Under the pieces are notes generated by a model that saw only the letters and a program-made list of their open reading frames with translations, had not been told where the DNA came from and did not search any database. DNA of 9,253 nt. It comes from Desulfobacteraceae bacterium. GTDB taxonomy: Bacteria > Desulfobacterota > Desulfobacteria > Desulfobacterales > Desulfosalsimonadaceae. The first letter of the stretch is position 1; each line of letters starts with the position of its first letter. This document shows positions 7,401-9,253 of this stretch, piece by piece. The translations under genes and the position numbers were made by a program. The DNA is taken from contig JAGXHH010000025.1 in the NCBI GenBank assembly GCA_024636355.1, forward strand, positions 1-9,253, in the 5' to 3' direction.

Positions 7401-8165
7401 ATGAATCTCAAATCCCTTTGCGTTTTTTGCGGATCACGCACAGGTGCGGATCCTTTTTACGGAAACACGGCCCGTGAATTCGGTACCCGGATCGCTCGAT
7501 CCGGGTTGACTCTGGTTTACGGCGGGGGAAATGTGGGGCTGATGGGCATTATGGCCGATGCGGCGCTCGAGGCCGGTGGCCGGGTGGTCGGCGTGATACC
7601 GGAGCAACTGGTCCAAAGGGAAGAAGCCCACCAGGCCATTTCCGAGTTGCACGTTGTGGATATGATGCACGAACGAAAGGCGCTGATGGCCGAACTTGCT
7701 GACAACGACGGCATATCCATGGAAGGGATCATTTTTATCGGCATTCAGGACAGCGGCAAAACGTCTTTTTATCATCAGGAATTTCACCGGACCCATATCC
7801 GGTTGAGCATGGACATGCTCAAGACCCGCCACCGGGAAATGCTTCTGCTCGATGCCTGTATTGCCGCCAGACAGCCCGTGGTCATCGACAATACGAATAT
7901 CACCCGGGCCGCCCGGGCGCCGTATATCGCAGCGTTCAAGCGCGGGGGCTTCGAAGTGAATGGCTATTTTTTCCGGGCAGACCCTACCGAATGCCTGGAG
8001 CGCAACAGGCGGCGGCCGGGGAAGCAGAAGATTGCTGCAGCCGGGGTTCTCGGCACGTTCAAACGGCTGGAAATTCCAACCTTTTCAGAAGGATTCGATC
8101 GAATATACCAGGTATCGATACGTGCAGAGGGCTTCGATGTTGAAGAATGGGACAAAAGCTCTTGA
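7401..8165 (+). CDS. Chimeric ORF: truncated LOG-family N-terminus fused to a polynucleotide-kinase-like P-loop kinase (254 aa)
   Basis: Residues 1-101 match the start of LOG-family proteins (phosphoribohydrolases of cytokinin-type nucleotides): SLCVFCGSRTGA, the nucleotide-binding GGGNVGLMG at 41-49, then MHERKALMAELAD. LOG similarity stops there, just before the essential PGGxGTxxE motif, so no LOG activity is expected. From Met107 (ATG at 7719-7721) the ORF is a full AAA/polynucleotide-kinase-like protein: Walker A GIQDSGKT at 114-121, MDMLKTRHRE, VIDNTN at 161-166, and a basic lid RNRRRPGKQK at 201-210, ending at a normal C-terminus. Such kinases are about 150 residues and resemble the T4 Pnk 5'-kinase domain. 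The LOG start at 7401 has AGGAAA at 7388-7393, while Met107 lacks a clear ribosome binding site. The kinase may therefore be made as a fusion or depend on the LOG signals. A deletion joining two genes is the simplest origin; an assembly join is also possible. Confidence 0.8.
   Translation: MNLKSLCVFCGSRTGADPFYGNTAREFGTRIARSGLTLVYGGGNVGLMGIMADAALEAGGRVVGVIPEQLVQREEAHQAISELHVVDMMHERKALMAELADNDGISMEGIIFIGIQDSGKTSFYHQEFHRTHIRLSMDMLKTRHREMLLLDACIAARQPVVIDNTNITRAARAPYIAAFKRGGFEVNGYFFRADPTECLERNRRRPGKQKIAAAGVLGTFKRLEIPTFSEGFDRIYQVSIRAEGFDVEEWDKSS
7719..8165 (+). CDS. Kinase module alone: polynucleotide-kinase-like P-loop NTPase (148 aa), alternative start
   Basis: This is the kinase part of the chimera taken from its natural family start, MEGIIFIGIQDSGKTSFY. 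It transfers, by family analogy, the gamma phosphate of ATP to a 5'-hydroxyl end of a nucleic acid or to a small molecule; the substrate is not known. The Walker A has Asp where Gly is more usual (GIQDSGK), but the essential Gly, Lys and Thr remain. The length of 148 residues is normal for stand-alone members. No good Shine-Dalgarno sequence lies before this ATG. Confidence 0.5.
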   Translation: MEGIIFIGIQDSGKTSFYHQEFHRTHIRLSMDMLKTRHREMLLLDACIAARQPVVIDNTNITRAARAPYIAAFKRGGFEVNGYFFRADPTECLERNRRRPGKQKIAAAGVLGTFKRLEIPTFSEGFDRIYQVSIRAEGFDVEEWDKSS

Positions 8166-8211
8166 TCGGATTTTAGAGATAATCAAACGGCAGAGGAGGG
8201 GATTTCGGGAC

Positions 8212-8238
8212 AAAAAAAAGTGAGGCAACCCTGCTGCC
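8212..8238 (-). terminator. Candidate riboswitch-controlled intrinsic terminator
   Basis: On the minus strand GGCAG (8238-8234) and TTGCC (8228-8224) can form a five-pair hairpin with loop CAGGG. TCAC and an uninterrupted U8 tract (8219-8212) follow. The 3' half of the hairpin overlaps the closing strand of the riboswitch aptamer, so ligand binding and termination would compete, as in standard attenuators. The stem is short, so termination efficiency is uncertain. Confidence 0.5.
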
Positions 8239-8312
8239 GTATCATCTGTTTTACCGGATGACTTAGGCCAGTGGCTTTGCGTCCCACTCTTTCGGGTGGT
8301 TTGCTTTTCTCA
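8221..8312 (-). promoter_or_regulatory. GEMM-I (cyclic di-GMP-I) riboswitch aptamer
   Basis: The minus strand carries all landmarks of the GEMM-I class. GCAAACC lies at 8304-8298, a P2 stem is capped by a GAAA tetraloop at 8293-8290, then comes GACGCAAAGCC at 8283-8273 and GGCCTAA at 8269-8263. A second stem, TCATC/GATGA, is at 8261-8257 and 8246-8242, and the closing GGCAGCAGGGTTGCC is at 8238-8224. TGAG (8312-8309) can pair with CTCA (8224-8221) to close P1. The base just before CAAACC is G, which in Vc2-type structures (numbering from memory, G20) contacts the ligand and favours c-di-GMP over cyclic AMP-GMP. No minus-strand gene follows within the window. Readthrough would run antisense through the kinase ORF at 7401-8165. 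Confidence 0.9.
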
Positions 8313-8318
8313 ATTAAG

Positions 8319-8347
8319 AAAATATTCACCACTCTCGAATCTGTCAA
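8319..8347 (-). promoter_or_regulatory. Sigma-70-like promoter of the riboswitch RNA
   Basis: On the minus strand a perfect -35 hexamer TTGACA (8347-8342) is followed by exactly 17 bases and the -10 hexamer TATTTT (8324-8319, four of six consensus). A start six to seven bases further on would begin transcription at about 8312, the first base of the riboswitch P1 stem. The fit of promoter and aptamer argues that the riboswitch is transcribed on its own rather than only as the 3' tail of the TraF-like gene. Confidence 0.65.
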
Positions 8348-8465
8348 ATGATCCGGCCGGATTTTTTACATTTTTTTTGGCATCTCGCGCGCCAACATTC
8401 ATTAACTGGCCGTTTTCACATCTTTTCTGCCCGGTACGCGATCTTCCAGGCTGGCCATTTTTTTT

Positions 8466-8496
8466 CGGAAGGCGGCTGAGCCGCCTTCCGATTTTT
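8466..8496 (+). terminator. Strong intrinsic terminator hairpin
   Basis: A perfect 11-bp GC-rich stem, CGGAAGGCGGC (8466-8476) and GCCGCCTTCCG (8480-8490), encloses a TGA loop and is followed by ATTTTT (8491-8496). The T-run lies on the plus-strand side, so it should end rightward transcription, presumably from the LOG-kinase ORF about 300 bases upstream. Read leftward, the hairpin ending the TraF-like gene is followed by A8 instead of U's, so leftward termination would not be of the standard type. Confidence 0.8.
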
Positions 8497-8519
8497 ATGC
8501 TGAACCGATGCCGGGGAAA

Positions 8520-9253
8520 TTAAAAATCGACGCTTAGCGCTGCCGCAACACGAAATTCCTGCGGCATGTCCTCTTCATCGAACTCCCTGGTTTCAGGCGT
8601 GTAAGCCCCTGCAATATCGAGACGGGCAGCCCATAGATTAAGCCCGAGACCGGCGGTGAAAACGGGGTCGATATCGTCTTCCGCCAGGTTCGTGTAAACG
8701 CCGGCACGTAGCGCTAAAGTCCGAAACGCGTCCCACTCAAGTCCAAGGGAGGCATACTGGGTATCATAACCCTTGAAAGTCGTCTCATTTTTGGTCAGAT
8801 CAAGATCGGCCTCGATGACCAGGGTCGGAAAAGGGATATACGCCACCCCCGCCCGCACCTGGGGATCAAGTTTGACATCGTCGACCTTGCGGTCGCGGAG
8901 GGTCTGCCCATTAGAAAGAGTCGTGGTCTGGTTGAAACCGTCAAATGACGGGGAATTGAGATTGCGGCCGAGCAAGCCGAACTGTACATATTTATAACGG
9001 CCCATAATCCCCAGGTCGATGCCGAAATTGGCCGATTCTTCATATTCCTCATCGATCTCTTTGAGCACCTCGTCTGCATCGTCATCGAAAACCAGGATCT
9101 GTGTGCCGTAAACCCGCCCCTTCATGAATTTTAAGGTGGTGCCGACCGACCAGTGGTTGTTGATCGCATAGCCGTAAGATATCGGAGCCTCAAGCACGCC
9201 GAAGCCGTCGAGCACAACGGTTGTCGTATTGTCGTCTGAAATGGTCAGATCCG
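8520..9253 (-). CDS. TraF-like outer-membrane beta-barrel protein, C-terminal part (5' end outside window)
   Basis: The reading frame is open from the window edge (first full codon at 9249-9251) to the TAA at 8520, giving 243 residues of the C-terminal part. Sequence such as APISYGYAINNHWSVGTTLK, FGIDLGIMGRYKYVQFGLLG, ALRAGVYTNLAEDDIDPVFT and TAGLGLNLWAARLDIAGAY matches the TraF_2-type family ('conjugal transfer protein TraF' in databases). These are outer-membrane barrels of roughly 400 residues. The alternating amphipathic strands and the final ALSVDF ending in Phe are typical of outer-membrane barrels. Despite the name, the family is widespread on chromosomes away from conjugation genes, and its role is unclear; no transfer genes are seen here. 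The GTG at 9213-9215 is only an internal codon. The start and signal peptide must lie beyond the window. Confidence 0.85.
   Translation of the reverse strand, partial: DLTISDDNTTTVVLDGFGVLEAPISYGYAINNHWSVGTTLKFMKGRVYGTQILVFDDDADEVLKEIDEEYEESANFGIDLGIMGRYKYVQFGLLGRNLNSPSFDGFNQTTTLSNGQTLRDRKVDDVKLDPQVRAGVAYIPFPTLVIEADLDLTKNETTFKGYDTQYASLGLEWDAFRTLALRAGVYTNLAEDDIDPVFTAGLGLNLWAARLDIAGAYTPETREFDEEDMPQEFRVAAALSVDF

Noticed and set aside
7434..7832. 132-codon minus-strand ORF downstream of the riboswitch as its target gene
   Set aside because: It is the antisense of the LOG/kinase coding region with no motif or ribosome binding site, and starts almost 400 bases beyond the riboswitch.
8221..8312. 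Cyclic AMP-GMP specific (GEMM-Ib) variant of the riboswitch
   Set aside because: The base before CAAACC is G, whereas the variant class has A at that position as I recall the numbering, so ordinary c-di-GMP recognition is more likely.
8296..8523. 75-codon plus-strand ORF across the riboswitch and terminator
   Set aside because: It overlaps well-supported RNA structures and a terminator, and shows no protein signature.

Overview
The window looks like a chromosomal segment of a Gram-negative anaerobe, most likely a Desulfobacterota (sulfate-reducer-like) bacterium. This is an inference from gene content. It carries a TraF-type outer-membrane barrel, a regulator joining a CODH-type four-cysteine Fe-S motif to a LuxR helix-turn-helix, a fatty acyl-CoA ligase of anaerobe type, a DUF1622 membrane protein, an HD-GYP protein and a GEMM-I (c-di-GMP-I) riboswitch. 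No rRNA, tRNA, CRISPR array or complete insertion sequence is visible.

Layout. Positions 60-399 hold two very small plus-strand membrane or secreted proteins, the first of the lmo0937/DUF5670 type. Positions 403-2117 (minus) hold an acyl-CoA ligase broken by an apparent one-base loss in a G5 run at 1797-1801. Upstream of it on the same strand (2246-2865) is the Fe-S/LuxR regulator, also broken by a net one-base loss near 2750-2765. Coding-like sequence continues upstream of its first ATG as far as an in-frame TAA. A gene-free stretch follows, containing a CATGAAG repeat element (3243-3325). Next comes a two-TM HD-GYP cyclic-di-GMP phosphodiesterase (3398-4657, minus). An overlapping minus-strand pair follows: an RNA ligase-partner PIN protein (6020-6589) and an archaeal-type RNA ligase of the Rnl3/Pab1020 family (4942-6027). 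Divergently from these run a DUF1622 membrane protein (6822-7190) and a chimeric ORF (7401-8165). The chimera fuses the first 101 residues of a LOG (cytokinin nucleotide phosphoribohydrolase) protein, cut just before its PGGxGT motif, to a complete polynucleotide-kinase-like P-loop kinase. The window closes with a C-terminal portion of a TraF-like outer-membrane protein (8520 to the window edge, minus).

The gap at 8166-8519 is the most interesting part. It holds a well-formed GEMM-I riboswitch on the minus strand with its own sigma-70-like promoter (TTGACA, 17 bp, TATTTT) and a U8 tract right after the aptamer. No minus-strand gene follows it. Any readthrough would run antisense through the kinase ORF. 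A strong plus-strand terminator hairpin lies at 8466-8490.

How the genes may work together (inference): the Fe-S/LuxR regulator probably controlled the adjacent acyl-CoA ligase, and both may now be decaying. The PIN protein and Rnl3 ligase form a translationally coupled RNA-processing pair. The nearby 5'-kinase-like domain could supply 5'-phosphate ends for such a ligase. The HD-GYP protein and the riboswitch both point to cyclic-di-GMP signalling.
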